The notes: generated by a model not told the origin, from the letters alone. Positions 1-9,665 are shown, numbered from the stretch's first letter. The stretch is 53,214 nucleotides of DNA from an uncultured Flavobacteriales bacterium (GCA_937899835.1 CALCCE010000092.1:1-53214); one strand, 5' to 3'. Numbers and translations are program-made.

Positions 1-1640
1 ACGATCCGGGGATGTTGAGCCAAACCACTTACTTCATTCGTTGTGCCCGTCGTAGTGGTTGTAGCTTCTACGCTGGTGAATCGAACATTATCGAAGTAAA
101 AGTCTTTGATGCAGCTACTGTATCGGCTTCTATCGACAACAACGTTAGCTGTGCTGGCGGTGCTGATGGATCAGCCATTGCTTCGGCCACTGGCACTGCA
201 CCATTCAATTACATCTGGTCGAACGGAGCTACTACAGCAAATGCAAGTAATCTTTCTGCCGGAACTTACACGGTAACGGCAACTGATGCTAACGGCTGTT
301 CGGCTACTGCTTCAGTTACCATCACTGAGCCATCAGTTTTATCTGTGAGTGCAAGTGCTAACGATGCTACCTGCGCAAGCGGAGTAGATGGAGATGCTAC
401 AGCAACCACTTCTGGTGGAACCGCCCCTTATGTTTACAGCTGGTCCAATGGATCAACCACTGCTTCGATCACTGGATTGGGCGCAGGAACTTACGATGTA
501 ACGGTAACCGATGCCAACGGCTGTTCGGCCACTGCAAGTACTACGGTCAGTGTACCCACCTGTTGCAATGTAACTTCCGCCGGCACGATTGGCAACGACC
601 AAAGCAACTGCGGACCATTTGATCCTGCACCGATCAACAGCCTGAGCCTTCCTGGTGGTGGCTTGGGAACAATTGAGTACGTCTGGCTGCAAAGCCCGGT
701 GAATGTTCCTAATGTAGTAGGCAACACCAACTGGACCTTAATTCCTGGTGCTACCGGAGCTTCTTACGATCCGGGGATGTTGAGCCAAACCACTTACTTC
801 ATTCGTTGTGCCCGTCGTAGCGGCTGTAGCTTCTTTGCTGGTGAATCAAACATTGTTGAAGTAGAAGTACTTCCAGGTTTAACTGCTACTGCCTACATGG
901 GACGGCCTGTTACCTGTAATGGCGGTAACAATGGTTCTGCAAGTGTAAATGCAACTGGTGGTCTTGTACCGTACTCTTACTTGTGGTCAAATGGAGCTAC
1001 CACCTTCATGTTGCCTTCTTTGACTGCTGGTTCTTACACCGTAACCGTTACCGATGCAAACGGATGTACATCTGCATCAACCGCCACGGTAATTGAACCT
1101 ACGAGCTTGAGCTTGTCGATCTCAGGTACTGATCCAACATGTGCCAGAGGTATAGATGGAGGAGCAAGCATCAGCGTTTCTGGTGGAACTGCACCTTATC
1201 AATACGCCTGGTCTAACGGAGCTACCAGCAGCTCGATTACCGGGCTTGGAAATGGCAGCTACACGGTTACCATTACCGATGCTGCGAATTGCACTGCCAC
1301 TGCATCAGTTACTATTGCACGACCAGCTTGTTGCAACATTACTGATGGTGGTCAAATCGGATATTCTCAAGGATTCTGTGGAGGCTTTGACCCTGCACCA
1401 CTTCAAAATGTGGTTGCGCCAAGTGGAGGTATTGGAACCATTGAATACGTTTGGCTGCAAAGCCCTGTGAATGTGCCCAATGTGATTGGCAACACCAATT
1501 GGACGGTTGTTCCCGGAGCTAACGGCATCTCTTACGATCCTGGTTTCCTTACGCAAACCACTTACTTCATTCGGTGTGCTCGTCGGGACGGATGTTCCCT
1601 TTATATTGGTGAGTCCAACATTGTGGGCATCTACGTACAC
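1..1640 (+). repeat. Higher-order tandem repeat of about 765 bp inside the adhesin gene
   Basis: The first 55 bases of the window match positions 766-820 without a mismatch (offset 765), and the same codons recur diverged near 1534 (offset a further 768). Each unit holds one ~100-residue Cys-containing module plus two SprB-like repeats. At least three units exist, the first cut by the window edge. Confidence 0.85.
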
Positions 1641-4600
1641 GAATTCCCAACGCTAACCTTCAGTGGAACTGACGCCACTTGCACTGGTGTTACAGACGGT
1701 TCACTTTCGGTAACGCCTGCTGGGGGAATTGCTCCTTACACCTATAATTGGTCCAACGGAGCTACTACCGCTACTGCCAATAACCTAAGTGCTGGAACGT
1801 ATACCGTAACCGTAACCGATATTAAGGGATGTACGGTAAGCGAAACCCTTATGGTGGGTCAAACCAGTGGCTTGGTGGTTAACACTAACGGTACTGATGT
1901 GAGTTGCAACGACGGCAACTTGCGTATCTGCTCTGTACACAAGGCACAAGGTGGAGACCACGCCTTAACTATTCCTGGTCTTCCAGGTACGGACCGGGAT
2001 TTCATCTTTGGACCCAATGGAGGTACTTTCGTTCAATTCCAAAACGGAACTGCACGCCTTTACGGAGAGGCCATCAATGTGGATGAGCCCACCAAACGGT
2101 TCCTGGTTGATCTGTGGTACAAAGATCAAATGAACTGGGCCCAGTGGTCTGCACTTGGACGCAACAAAAAAGGCAATTCGCAAGGACAACACGTCAATTG
2201 GGACTTCTATGTCTTTGATGATACTCAATCCAACATCCTGATTGGTTTGGGAGATCTGACTGGCGATACTTTATACTTCACCCATCGTCCTTCCAATTAC
2301 CAATATGGATTGCAAGTGGGACAAAACGCAAACGACAAAGATCAATCGTTTGGCATGTCTTCCTGGTTCTTCTACTCAGGTGTGGTAAATGGTAATGCTG
2401 TGAATGGAGTAGGAGATGTAAACAGTACGAATGATTGTTCTTCCTCAGCTTCTGATGGCGGAGCAACGGCTACTGCAACCGGTGGAGCTGCTCCCTATAC
2501 CTACACCTGGTCAAATGGAGCGGTGGGTGCTTCCATCACTGGTTTGACTCCTGGTTCTTATGCTGTGACGGTCACTGACGCCAATGGTTGCACCGAATTG
2601 GGAAGTGTTCAGGTTGGAACTCCTCAAGTACTGGCTGTTTCGGCTTCTGGTGTGGATGCCAACTGCGGCAATAACTGCGATGGATTCGCAGGATTACAAG
2701 CAACCGGTGGAACTGCTCCTTATGCTTATGAGTGGTCTACTGGCGACACCACCGACACGGCAACTGGACTGTGCGCAGGTTCCTATGATGTAACGGTTAC
2801 CGATGCCAATGGATGCGTAGCTGTTGCTACGATCACCTTGGGAGGACCTCAACCGATTCAGTTGACTACCACCGTTACGCCTCCAAGTTGTTCCGGAGCC
2901 GCCTTCACCGCTTCTTACGTGATAGAGCGTGCCGCGGGTGATGGACATGCCGTTTGGTTGAGAAATCTTCCGGGAGGCATTTCTACTGATTTCGTCTTTG
3001 GACCGAACGGAGGAAACTTTATAGAATACCCTGATGGTACAGCTCGCATTAGTGGAATGGTATCCAACACTCAGGATGCTTCACGCCAATGGTACGTAGA
3101 CCTCTGGCTGAACCAAAAACGTGACTGGACACAATGGTCGGCCCTTGGCCGTGGCTACAAAGACGAACGGAACTTTGCTGGTCAGAATTTTACTACCTGG
3201 ACCTATTACGAATTGGACCACAGTCGGGTCAATAGCCTTACTGGTGCTGGTTCGTTGGCTGGCTCTTACCTTACGATTACGCATCGTCCTTCCAACCTCA
3301 ACTTTGGTTTCCAAATAGGTCAGGCTGCGAACAGCAAAAATGCTGATTTCGGAATGTCGGGTTGGTTCTACTACAGTGGAACGGTTAACGGTCAAACAGT
3401 AAACAACCTTATTGGTGATGTCAACTTTGATATTTCCAGTATAACCCTTGGCGGCTGTGATGGCGCTTTGGTAGCGAACGCCACCGGAGGGTCGGGAGCA
3501 TTGAGTTATGCTTGGTCCAATGGTGCTACAGGAACCTCTTTGAGTGACCTGTGTGCTGGAACTTACACGGTTACCATCACTGATACCAACGGTTGCACCT
3601 ATTCGGACTCAGTAGCGGTAGTCAATAACAACTGTCTGCCGTTTTCCAAACTGGAAAACAGTTCCTGTGACGTTACCCTGAATAGCTTCTCGCAACAGTT
3701 GTTTGCACAATTGGTGCCTGGAGCCAGTCAATACGAATTTGAGGTATCTCATCCAGCCACCGGTTTTGTAACCAACTACTTCCGGGGACCAGACCGCAAG
3801 CTGGCCTTCAATTGGTTGCAAGGAACGAGTTACGGCATGACCTACAACGTTCGTGTACGTGCTCAGGTAAATGGAAATTGGGGTGAATTTGGTTTGATTT
3901 GTCAGGTGACTACTCCTGCTGCTCCAACCACCCAATTGGCCAACAGCTCGTGTAACACCACTGTGAATACACTTAATGATTGGCTCTATATCACTTCAGT
4001 TCCTGGAGCGACCAATTACCGCTATGAGGTAACTGGGCCGAACAACTTCCAACAGGTGTATGTGCGCGGTTATCAGTGGACCAACTTTAGAATGGCCTTT
4101 GTTGGTGGATTGCAAAACAACACCACCTACAACGTTCGTGTTGCAGCAATGGTCGGTGGACAGTGGTTGCCTTATGGCCCTGCCTGTACGGTTACAACAC
4201 CAGGCAGTGGAGCCGGAGGAACTACTCAGCTGATCACCAACCAGTGTGGTATTACCATGTCCTCTATGCAAACCTATCTCTTCTACGATCCGGTACCGGG
4301 AGCTAACAACTACCGGTACGAGGTAACAGCACCAGGATTCAGTACGGTTTACGTGCGTGGTTATCAATGGACAATATTCCGTTTTGACTGGATACCGGGT
4401 GTACAACCTGGGGTAACCTATACTGTTCGAATTGCTGCCCGTGTTGGAAATACTTGGGGCAACTATGGTTCGGCCTGTACTGTTACTACACCAGGGAGCT
4501 CGGCTCGTACAAGAGTAGATGACCTGCAACCAACGGTTGACGGACTTGAAGCCGACGAGGCAATGCCGCAATCGCTGGAGCTGTTAGTGTATCCGAATCC

Positions 4601-4823
4601 GAACCGTGGAGCTTTCACCCTCGAGTTGGTTGGATCGACCACGCAGCAAACGCGTGTAGAGTTGTACAACCCAACCGGACAATTGATCCTAAGCGATCAA
4701 CCGGTAGCTGGTGAAGTCTACCGTCGTGAGGTTTCTTTGGAAGCTGGCTTTGCGAAAGGCGTTTACTTCATTCGCTTAGTGAATGGCGAAGAAATCATCC
4801 ACAGTAAAGTGATCGTACAATAA
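1..4823 (+). CDS. Giant T9SS-secreted SprB-repeat adhesin, 5' truncated by window edge
   Basis: The reading frame is open from the first base (window starts inside a Tyr codon), so the gene begins upstream and at least 1606 residues are present. Seen in order: SprB-type ~37-residue repeats (motif GTAPYxYxWSNGATT...TVTVTDANGC) mixed with a ~100-residue module at about 561-870 and 1330-1640 whose end also forms the window start; two copies of a ~165-residue module at about 1917-2430 and 2900-3425; three ~93-residue fibronectin-like modules at about 3640-3925, 3928-4205 and 4220-4500; and a C-terminal domain at about 4560-4820 (VYPNPNRGAFTLEL ... GVYFIRL) of the T9SS type A sorting family. Known of the family: exported by T9SS and attached to or released from the surface. 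Role in adhesion is inferred. It converges on the next gene with only 5 bp between stops. Confidence 0.9.
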   Translation, partial: DPGMLSQTTYFIRCARRSGCSFYAGESNIIEVKVFDAATVSASIDNNVSCAGGADGSAIASATGTAPFNYIWSNGATTANASNLSAGTYTVTATDANGCSATASVTITEPSVLSVSASANDATCASGVDGDATATTSGGTAPYVYSWSNGSTTASITGLGAGTYDVTVTDANGCSATASTTVSVPTCCNVTSAGTIGNDQSNCGPFDPAPINSLSLPGGGLGTIEYVWLQSPVNVPNVVGNTNWTLIPGATGASYDPGMLSQTTYFIRCARRSGCSFFAGESNIVEVEVLPGLTATAYMGRPVTCNGGNNGSASVNATGGLVPYSYLWSNGATTFMLPSLTAGSYTVTVTDANGCTSASTATVIEPTSLSLSISGTDPTCARGIDGGASISVSGGTAPYQYAWSNGATSSSITGLGNGSYTVTITDAANCTATASVTIARPACCNITDGGQIGYSQGFCGGFDPAPLQNVVAPSGGIGTIEYVWLQSPVNVPNVIGNTNWTVVPGANGISYDPGFLTQTTYFIRCARRDGCSLYIGESNIVGIYVHEFPTLTFSGTDATCTGVTDGSLSVTPAGGIAPYTYNWSNGATTATANNLSAGTYTVTVTDIKGCTVSETLMVGQTSGLVVNTNGTDVSCNDGNLRICSVHKAQGGDHALTIPGLPGTDRDFIFGPNGGTFVQFQNGTARLYGEAINVDEPTKRFLVDLWYKDQMNWAQWSALGRNKKGNSQGQHVNWDFYVFDDTQSNILIGLGDLTGDTLYFTHRPSNYQYGLQVGQNANDKDQSFGMSSWFFYSGVVNGNAVNGVGDVNSTNDCSSSASDGGATATATGGAAPYTYTWSNGAVGASITGLTPGSYAVTVTDANGCTELGSVQVGTPQVLAVSASGVDANCGNNCDGFAGLQATGGTAPYAYEWSTGDTTDTATGLCAGSYDVTVTDANGCVAVATITLGGPQPIQLTTTVTPPSCSGAAFTASYVIERAAGDGHAVWLRNLPGGISTDFVFGPNGGNFIEYPDGTARISGMVSNTQDASRQWYVDLWLNQKRDWTQWSALGRGYKDERNFAGQNFTTWTYYELDHSRVNSLTGAGSLAGSYLTITHRPSNLNFGFQIGQAANSKNADFGMSGWFYYSGTVNGQTVNNLIGDVNFDISSITLGGCDGALVANATGGSGALSYAWSNGATGTSLSDLCAGTYTVTITDTNGCTYSDSVAVVNNNCLPFSKLENSSCDVTLNSFSQQLFAQLVPGASQYEFEVSHPATGFVTNYFRGPDRKLAFNWLQGTSYGMTYNVRVRAQVNGNWGEFGLICQVTTPAAPTTQLANSSCNTTVNTLNDWLYITSVPGATNYRYEVTGPNNFQQVYVRGYQWTNFRMAFVGGLQNNTTYNVRVAAMVGGQWLPYGPACTVTTPGSGAGGTTQLITNQCGITMSSMQTYLFYDPVPGANNYRYEVTAPGFSTVYVRGYQWTIFRFDWIPGVQPGVTYTVRIAARVGNTWGNYGSACTVTTPGSSARTRVDDLQPTVDGLEADEAMPQSLELLVYPNPNRGAFTLELVGSTTQQTRVELYNPTGQLILSDQPVAGEVYRREVSLEAGFAKGVYFIRLVNGEEIIHSKVIVQ

Positions 4824-4828
4824 AGGAA

Positions 4829-5683
4829 TTACAAAACTGCCGAGAGGGGGAACGTATCTTTAAGTCGAACGCCTTTTTCGGTATGGTGAACTGTACAGCA
4901 CTCATTCACCGAATCGTGTTCTAAAAACAATATGAATTCCTCATCCGCAGCGCGGGTGAGGAATTTTTCTTTTTCACCCAGGGTAACCAATGGCCGAACA
5001 TCGTAGCCCATGACATAGGGGAGTGGAATGTGGCCGGTAGAAGGCAACAGGTCGGCCATAAAAACAATGGTTTTTCCTTGGTAGCGAATGTGTGGAATCA
5101 TCTGTGATTCGGTATGACCGTCCACAAACAACAGGTCGATGCCTTCAAATGGACTGGCAGAAAAATCCCCTTGGCGGGTAACCATTTTCAGTTGCCCGCT
5201 CTCCTGCATGGGCAGGATATTCTCCGATAAGAAAGAAGCTTTTTCTCTGGGGTTAGGATTAGTCGCCCACTCCCAGTGTTTGTCTGAACTCCAAAAGGTA
5301 GCATTGGGAAAGGTAACCCGAAAGCCGTCACGAGTAGAATTCCAAGCCACGCTACCTCCGCAATGATCGAAGTGCAGGTGGGTAAGGAGCACATCGGTAA
5401 TGTCCGCACGGCTGAACCCATGCTTTGCCAGGGATTTATCGAGTGAATCATCACCATGAAGATAGTAGTAGCTGAAGAACTTTGCACTTTGCTTGTCGCC
5501 CATTCCGGTATCGACTAAGATGAGTCGGGACCCATCTTCGATGAGCAAACTGCGCAAGGCCCAACTGCACATGTTGTTGGCATCGGCGGGGTTGGTGCGT
5601 TGCCAAATGGACTTAGGTACCACGCCAAACATGGCACCGCCATCGAGTTTAAAATAGCCGGTATTGATAGGGTAGAGCTTCAT
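4829..5683 (-). CDS. MBL-fold metallo-hydrolase
   Basis: A 284-residue protein if started at ATG 5683 (MKLYPINTGYFKLDGG); a longer frame to 5779 exists but its extra 32 residues look non-coding. It carries the metallo-beta-lactamase metal signature THLHFDHCGG and, further on, the DGHTESQ and EHDS segments expected to supply the remaining metal ligands. The fold hydrolyses lactones, thioesters or phosphodiesters; the general look is that of the N-acyl-homoserine-lactonase-like group, but the substrate cannot be read from sequence. It stands alone, divergent from the Mur ligase gene 116 bp away. No signal peptide, so probably cytoplasmic. Confidence 0.85.
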   Translation of the reverse strand: MKLYPINTGYFKLDGGAMFGVVPKSIWQRTNPADANNMCSWALRSLLIEDGSRLILVDTGMGDKQSAKFFSYYYLHGDDSLDKSLAKHGFSRADITDVLLTHLHFDHCGGSVAWNSTRDGFRVTFPNATFWSSDKHWEWATNPNPREKASFLSENILPMQESGQLKMVTRQGDFSASPFEGIDLLFVDGHTESQMIPHIRYQGKTIVFMADLLPSTGHIPLPYVMGYDVRPLVTLGEKEKFLTRAADEEFILFLEHDSVNECCTVHHTEKGVRLKDTFPLSAVL

Positions 5684-5799
5684 GGTCAAGTGCTTTGGGC
5701 GACAATTTACATACTTCCCCGCACCGTAAACACAGACCTGTGTAAAATAAACCGGGCCAGGGCCTGCCCAAATCGGCAATTTGGCGAAATTGGCAGGGT

Positions 5800-7158
5800 A
5801 TGAAGGTTCATTTTATTGCAATTGGTGGTAGTGCTATGCACAATCTTGCGCTTGCCTTGCACCACAAGGGATATGAAGTAAGCGGATCGGACGATGAGAT
5901 TTTTGAACCCTCCCGGAGTCGCCTCGCGCAGTATGGAATTCTTCCTGAAGAAATGGGATGGTTCCCCGAAAGGGTATATCAAGGATTGGATGCGGTGATT
6001 TTGGGAATGCATGCACGCGCCAATAATCCCGAACTGTTAAAAGCTCGGGAGATAGGGGTACCCATCTATTCTTATCCTGAATATGTTTACGAGCAATCGA
6101 AAGATAAGACCAGGGTGGTGATCGGGGGAAGCCATGGAAAAACTACCATTACCGCCATGCTGCTTCATGTTTTGCAAGCGCAAGGCATGGAGTTTGATTA
6201 CCTGGTTGGTGCACAGTTAGACGGTTTTGAGACCATGGTGAAACTCACCAAATCTGCTCCGATCATTGTTTTGGAGGGTGATGAATACCTTTCCTCCCCA
6301 ATTGATCGACGGCCTAAGTTTCACTGGTACCGCCCACAAATTGCGCTTTTGAGTGGCATTGCCTGGGACCACATCAATGTGTTTCCCACCTTTGAGAATT
6401 ACGTTGAGCAGTTTCGAATATTCATCGATTCCATCGAGGAAAACGGAACGCTGGCCTATTACTCAGGAGACGAACACCTTCGCCAATTGGTAGGCCAGGG
6501 GCCAGCCCTCAATTATCAATCTTATACCACACCTGATCATGTTATCGTTGACGGGAAAACGGTTCTTAAAACAGCATCGGGGGATGTTCCTCTCGAAATT
6601 TTTGGAGCCCACAACCTCCAAAACTTAGAGGGCGCTCAGCGCATTGCAGCAGCATTGGGTATTGCTAAATCAGTATTTTATCAATCCATTGCTACCTTTT
6701 CGGGTGCTGCCCGCAGGCTTCAGAAAGTAGCCGAAGCAGCGTCAAGTGTGGTGTATAAGGATTTTGCTCACTCTCCTTCTAAACTAAAAGCCACTACCGC
6801 TGCCGTAAAAGCGCAATATGCCAGGCGTAGATTAGTGGCTTGCATGGAGTTGCACACCTTTAGTAGCCTTAATGCCGATTTCTTGAAAGAGTATGCAGGA
6901 GCGATGAATGCAGCCGACCGGGCCATTGTGTATTTCAATCCGCACACCATTGCACACAAGAAGCTACCGCCCATTGCAATAGAACAGGTACGGGAGGCCT
7001 TTCAGCGCGATGATTTGGAGGTGCTAACCGATTCTGATAAGGTACGAGCAATGCTACGATCAGAAACCTGGGAGCATCAAAACCTGTTACTGATGACCTC
7101 GGGAAACTTCGATGGCATGAACCTGGATGACTTTGGCAAGGAGCTTTTGAGCGCTTAA
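5800..7158 (+). CDS. mpl: Mur ligase family protein, Mpl-like (UDP-MurNAc:tripeptide ligase)
   Basis: 452 residues. The N-terminus MKVHFIAIGGSAMHNLA is the Rossmann-like UDP-binding start of MurC/Mpl enzymes, and GGSHGKTTITAM (about residues 107-118) is the ATP-binding P-loop. The central part (VLEGDEYLSSPID) and the C-terminal Mur domain are complete. Mpl joins recycled L-Ala-gamma-D-Glu-meso-DAP tripeptide to UDP-N-acetylmuramate in the cytoplasm; MurC adds only L-alanine. The short N-terminus and the HGKTT loop favour Mpl, but reaction specificity is inference. Its stop codon overlaps that of the convergent DUF4199 gene by 4 bp. Confidence 0.85.
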   Translation: MKVHFIAIGGSAMHNLALALHHKGYEVSGSDDEIFEPSRSRLAQYGILPEEMGWFPERVYQGLDAVILGMHARANNPELLKAREIGVPIYSYPEYVYEQSKDKTRVVIGGSHGKTTITAMLLHVLQAQGMEFDYLVGAQLDGFETMVKLTKSAPIIVLEGDEYLSSPIDRRPKFHWYRPQIALLSGIAWDHINVFPTFENYVEQFRIFIDSIEENGTLAYYSGDEHLRQLVGQGPALNYQSYTTPDHVIVDGKTVLKTASGDVPLEIFGAHNLQNLEGAQRIAAALGIAKSVFYQSIATFSGAARRLQKVAEAASSVVYKDFAHSPSKLKATTAAVKAQYARRRLVACMELHTFSSLNADFLKEYAGAMNAADRAIVYFNPHTIAHKKLPPIAIEQVREAFQRDDLEVLTDSDKVRAMLRSETWEHQNLLLMTSGNFDGMNLDDFGKELLSA

Positions 7159-7643
7159 CGTGGCATTTTTCGTATCAATCCACCGATGACCAAAGAGTAA
7201 ACTACTCCAATCATCAAAAATCCAAAAAGGGTAATGGTGCTGTGTAAAAAAGGATCGTAGATAGTCGCTGCGTTCTTTTTAAACTGCTTGATATTTTTTG
7301 GAGTGGCCCCACTTTCTTCTAAAAGTCGAATGTTTTCAGTCGTTTTGTTGGCGAAAAAGTCAACATCAATGGCAGCGTAGTAAGTGTAGGTGAAAAGCGC
7401 GATGAGAACGGCATATATGGCCGCTACCTGCATGCCAGCCACTGCGTAGTAGCGATAAGGGCCGTCTGGCAGCACCTGCTTGGCTGCCCATGTTCTCCCT
7501 GCAATCGCCAGCAACAACCACAGGAAATAGCTATAGGTCGGAACCAGACTGATGTCGGGGTTGCCGGATTGAAAAACGAAAAGCTTGACGGCTGCGGACA
7601 AAGCAACTGCCAACAGCGCAACATTGAGTGGCTTCTTTAGCAT
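7155..7643 (-). CDS. DUF4199 family membrane protein
   Basis: 162 residues from ATG 7643; a TTG three codons upstream (7652) is possible but less likely. About four hydrophobic segments are visible (residues ~8-27, ~38-52, ~68-88 and ~137-156) with a charged stretch containing ENIRLLEESGATPKNIKQ between the last two, a layout typical of the Bacteroidota family DUF4199. Function unknown. It lies downstream of rho in the same direction but behind a terminator hairpin, so it probably needs its own promoter or read-through. It is convergent with the mpl-like gene and shares the bases TTAA of both stop codons. Confidence 0.7.
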   Translation of the reverse strand: MLKKPLNVALLAVALSAAVKLFVFQSGNPDISLVPTYSYFLWLLLAIAGRTWAAKQVLPDGPYRYYAVAGMQVAAIYAVLIALFTYTYYAAIDVDFFANKTTENIRLLEESGATPKNIKQFKKNAATIYDPFLHSTITLFGFLMIGVVYSLVIGGLIRKMPR

Positions 7644-7650
7644 TGGACAC

Positions 7651-7684
7651 AAAAAAATCCGTACCCGAAAACCGGATACGGATT
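7651..7684 (-). terminator. Intrinsic terminator downstream of rho
   Basis: Read on the minus strand, a 12-nt stem (AATCCGTATCCG with CGGGTACGGATT, one T-G wobble) closes a 5-nt loop and is followed by seven T. It sits 26 bp after the rho stop, so the gene for the termination factor ends in a factor-independent terminator. Confidence 0.85.
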
Positions 7685-7710
7685 GTGATGAATTATTTTA
7701 CAAATGCGGA

Positions 7711-9588
7711 TCAACCGTTCATGGAAATGAGGAACTCCTCGTTGGTTTGGGTAAACCGCATTTTGTCTTTTAAGAACTCCATGGCTTCCACTGGCGTCAT
7801 GTCGGCAAGGTGCTTTCTCAGGATCCAAATCCGTTGCATGCTTTCTTTGTCTAGCAGCAGATCGTCTCGACGAGTGCTGGAGGCAACAATATCGATCGAA
7901 GGGAATATTCTGCGGTTGGAGAGCTTGCGATCGAGTTGTAGTTCCATGTTACCGGTTCCTTTAAACTCTTCGAAGATCACCTCATCCATTTTCGATCCCG
8001 TTTCGGTCAGTGCCGTGGCAATGATGGAAAGGGAACCGCCATGTTCAATGTTTCGGGCGGCACCAAAGAAACGCTTGGGTTTGTGCAAGGCATTGGCATC
8101 CACACCCCCGGTAAGTACTTTACCTGATGCTGGTGCAGTGGTGTTGTAGGCGCGCGCAAGGCGAGTGATAGAGTCCAATAGGATGACCACATCGTGCCCA
8201 CATTCTACCATACGTTTGGCTTTTTCCAAAACAATGTTGGAAATCTTGACGTGGCGCTCTGCTGGTTCGTCAAAAGTAGAAGCAATCACTTCAGCACGCA
8301 CGCTGCGGGCCATATCGGTTACTTCTTCCGGGCGCTCATCGATCAATAAGATGATGAGGTATACTTCAGGATGGTTGGAAGCAATAGCATTGGCTACTTC
8401 TTTCAACAGTTGCGTCTTACCCGTTTTGGGTTGCGCTACAATCAATCCCCGCTGGCCTTTACCAATAGGGGTAAAGAGGTCCATTACCCGAGTGGAGATG
8501 GATTGCTGTTTGTGGCCCGTAAGCTTTAATTTTTCTTCAGGAAACAAAGGCGTGAGATAGTCAAACGGTACGCGGTCCCGCACTTGCTCAGGAGTACGGC
8601 CGTTGATCAATTCTACCTTGATCAAGGGGAAATACTTTTCGCCTTCTTTCGGTGGCCGAATGGTGCCCCGAATGGTATCTCCGGTTTTCAGACCAAACAG
8701 TTTGATCTGAGATTGGGAAACATAAATATCGTCAGGAGAAGAAAGGTAGTTGTAATCCGAAGAGCGTAGGAAACCATAGCCATCAGGCATAATCTCCAGC
8801 ACACCATCGTTGGAGATGATGCCTTCGAATCCAAATGGAAGCTCGCGTTCTTCTTTCTTTTGCCGGTGATCGTTGTTATGACGATGGCCACGGTCCCGAT
8901 CATTGCGGTCATTACGGTCATTACGATCGTGCCGATCGTTGCGCTGGTAGCGCCCTCCTTTAGAGTTTTGTTCATCACGAGGAGGTAAATCGTCTCTGCG
9001 TTGCCGTTGTGAACGGTCGCGGTTTTGACGTTGATTTGGTTGTTGTTCTTCCCTGCGGTTATCTTGCCGGTTTGACTCTCTTTTCTCAGGTTCAGGAGTC
9101 GCCACTTTTTTGGTGTCTTCTTTGGCTTTTGGAGCTTCCTTTTTCTGGGGAGCTTCCGCCGGCTTTTCCGACTTTTCTTTCCGATTGTTAGGAGCAGACA
9201 CGGGAGGAACCATTGGTGAAGCCTCCATGGCAGGCTCTTTCGGAAGGTCTTTGAACAGCTCAGGAGCTTTTGGGCTCGGTTCTGGCGCTGGTTGTGCCTC
9301 CGATTTTTTGTCTTTTTTGGTGTAGTTGCGGCTGGAACTCACTTTCTCTACCCTCGAAACGCGCGTCCTTTTACGTTTGGATTTGTTTTCATCCTCAACG
9401 GGATCGGCGGCTTTCGGCTTGGGCTCAGGCTTTTCTTCTTTTGGGAGAGGATTAATGGCCTGATGATCCAATATTTGGTAGATGAGGTCTTGTTTTTTGA
9501 GTTTCTCGAACTTCGGCACGTTTAGCTTCTTGGCAATTTCCTTCAGCTCATTGACCAACTTATTGTTCAATTCGATAATGTCGTACAT
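7711..9588 (-). CDS. rho: Transcription termination factor Rho with long disordered insertion
   Basis: 625 residues, about 200 more than E. coli Rho. Residues 1-45 form the Rho N-terminal helical domain ([20 protein letters not shown]). Residues ~45-245 are a charged low-complexity stretch rich in K, E, P, then R, N, D, Q and H, including back-to-back RND/RHD units. After this come the RNA-binding cold-shock-like domain (~250-325, [13 protein letters not shown]), Walker A QPKTGKT (~384), Walker [17 protein letters not shown] (~466) and the R-loop segment [11 protein letters not shown]. Rho is the hexameric RNA helicase that ends transcription. Such insertions are known in Bacteroidota and Actinobacteria; in Bacteroides this region drives condensate formation. 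Start is the ATG that begins the conserved first helix. Confidence 0.97.
   Translation of the reverse strand: MYDIIELNNKLVNELKEIAKKLNVPKFEKLKKQDLIYQILDHQAINPLPKEEKPEPKPKAADPVEDENKSKRKRTRVSRVEKVSSSRNYTKKDKKSEAQPAPEPSPKAPELFKDLPKEPAMEASPMVPPVSAPNNRKEKSEKPAEAPQKKEAPKAKEDTKKVATPEPEKRESNRQDNRREEQQPNQRQNRDRSQRQRRDDLPPRDEQNSKGGRYQRNDRHDRNDRNDRNDRDRGHRHNNDHRQKKEERELPFGFEGIISNDGVLEIMPDGYGFLRSSDYNYLSSPDDIYVSQSQIKLFGLKTGDTIRGTIRPPKEGEKYFPLIKVELINGRTPEQVRDRVPFDYLTPLFPEEKLKLTGHKQQSISTRVMDLFTPIGKGQRGLIVAQPKTGKTQLLKEVANAIASNHPEVYLIILLIDERPEEVTDMARSVRAEVIASTFDEPAERHVKISNIVLEKAKRMVECGHDVVILLDSITRLARAYNTTAPASGKVLTGGVDANALHKPKRFFGAARNIEHGGSLSIIATALTETGSKMDEVIFEEFKGTGNMELQLDRKLSNRRIFPSIDIVASSTRRDDLLLDKESMQRIWILRKHLADMTPVEAMEFLKDKMRFTQTNEEFLISMNG
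8898..8942 (-). repeat. rho: Short tandem codon repeats (RND/RHD units) in rho
   Basis: About five 9-12-bp units reading as Arg-Asn-Asp, Arg-His-Asp or Arg-Asp occur back to back, with near-identical DNA (the string cggtcatta recurs). The array lies in the disordered insertion, where length changes by slippage would be tolerated. Confidence 0.75.
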
Positions 9589-9665
9589 CTGCCGGGTTTA
9601 AATAAAGTGAATCGAAATCGTAAAAGGGGGAGTATAAATCTGGAAATTCCTAACTGAGAGGAAGA

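Noticed and set aside
5684-5779. N-terminal extension of the MBL hydrolase to 5779
   Set aside because: The extra residues (Cys/Tyr/Pro-rich) do not fit the family, and ATG 5683 begins the conserved first strand.
8898-8942. Short tandem repeats suggesting a CRISPR-like array
   Set aside because: Units are only 9-12 bp, have no spacers, stay in frame and encode RND/RHD residues inside rho.
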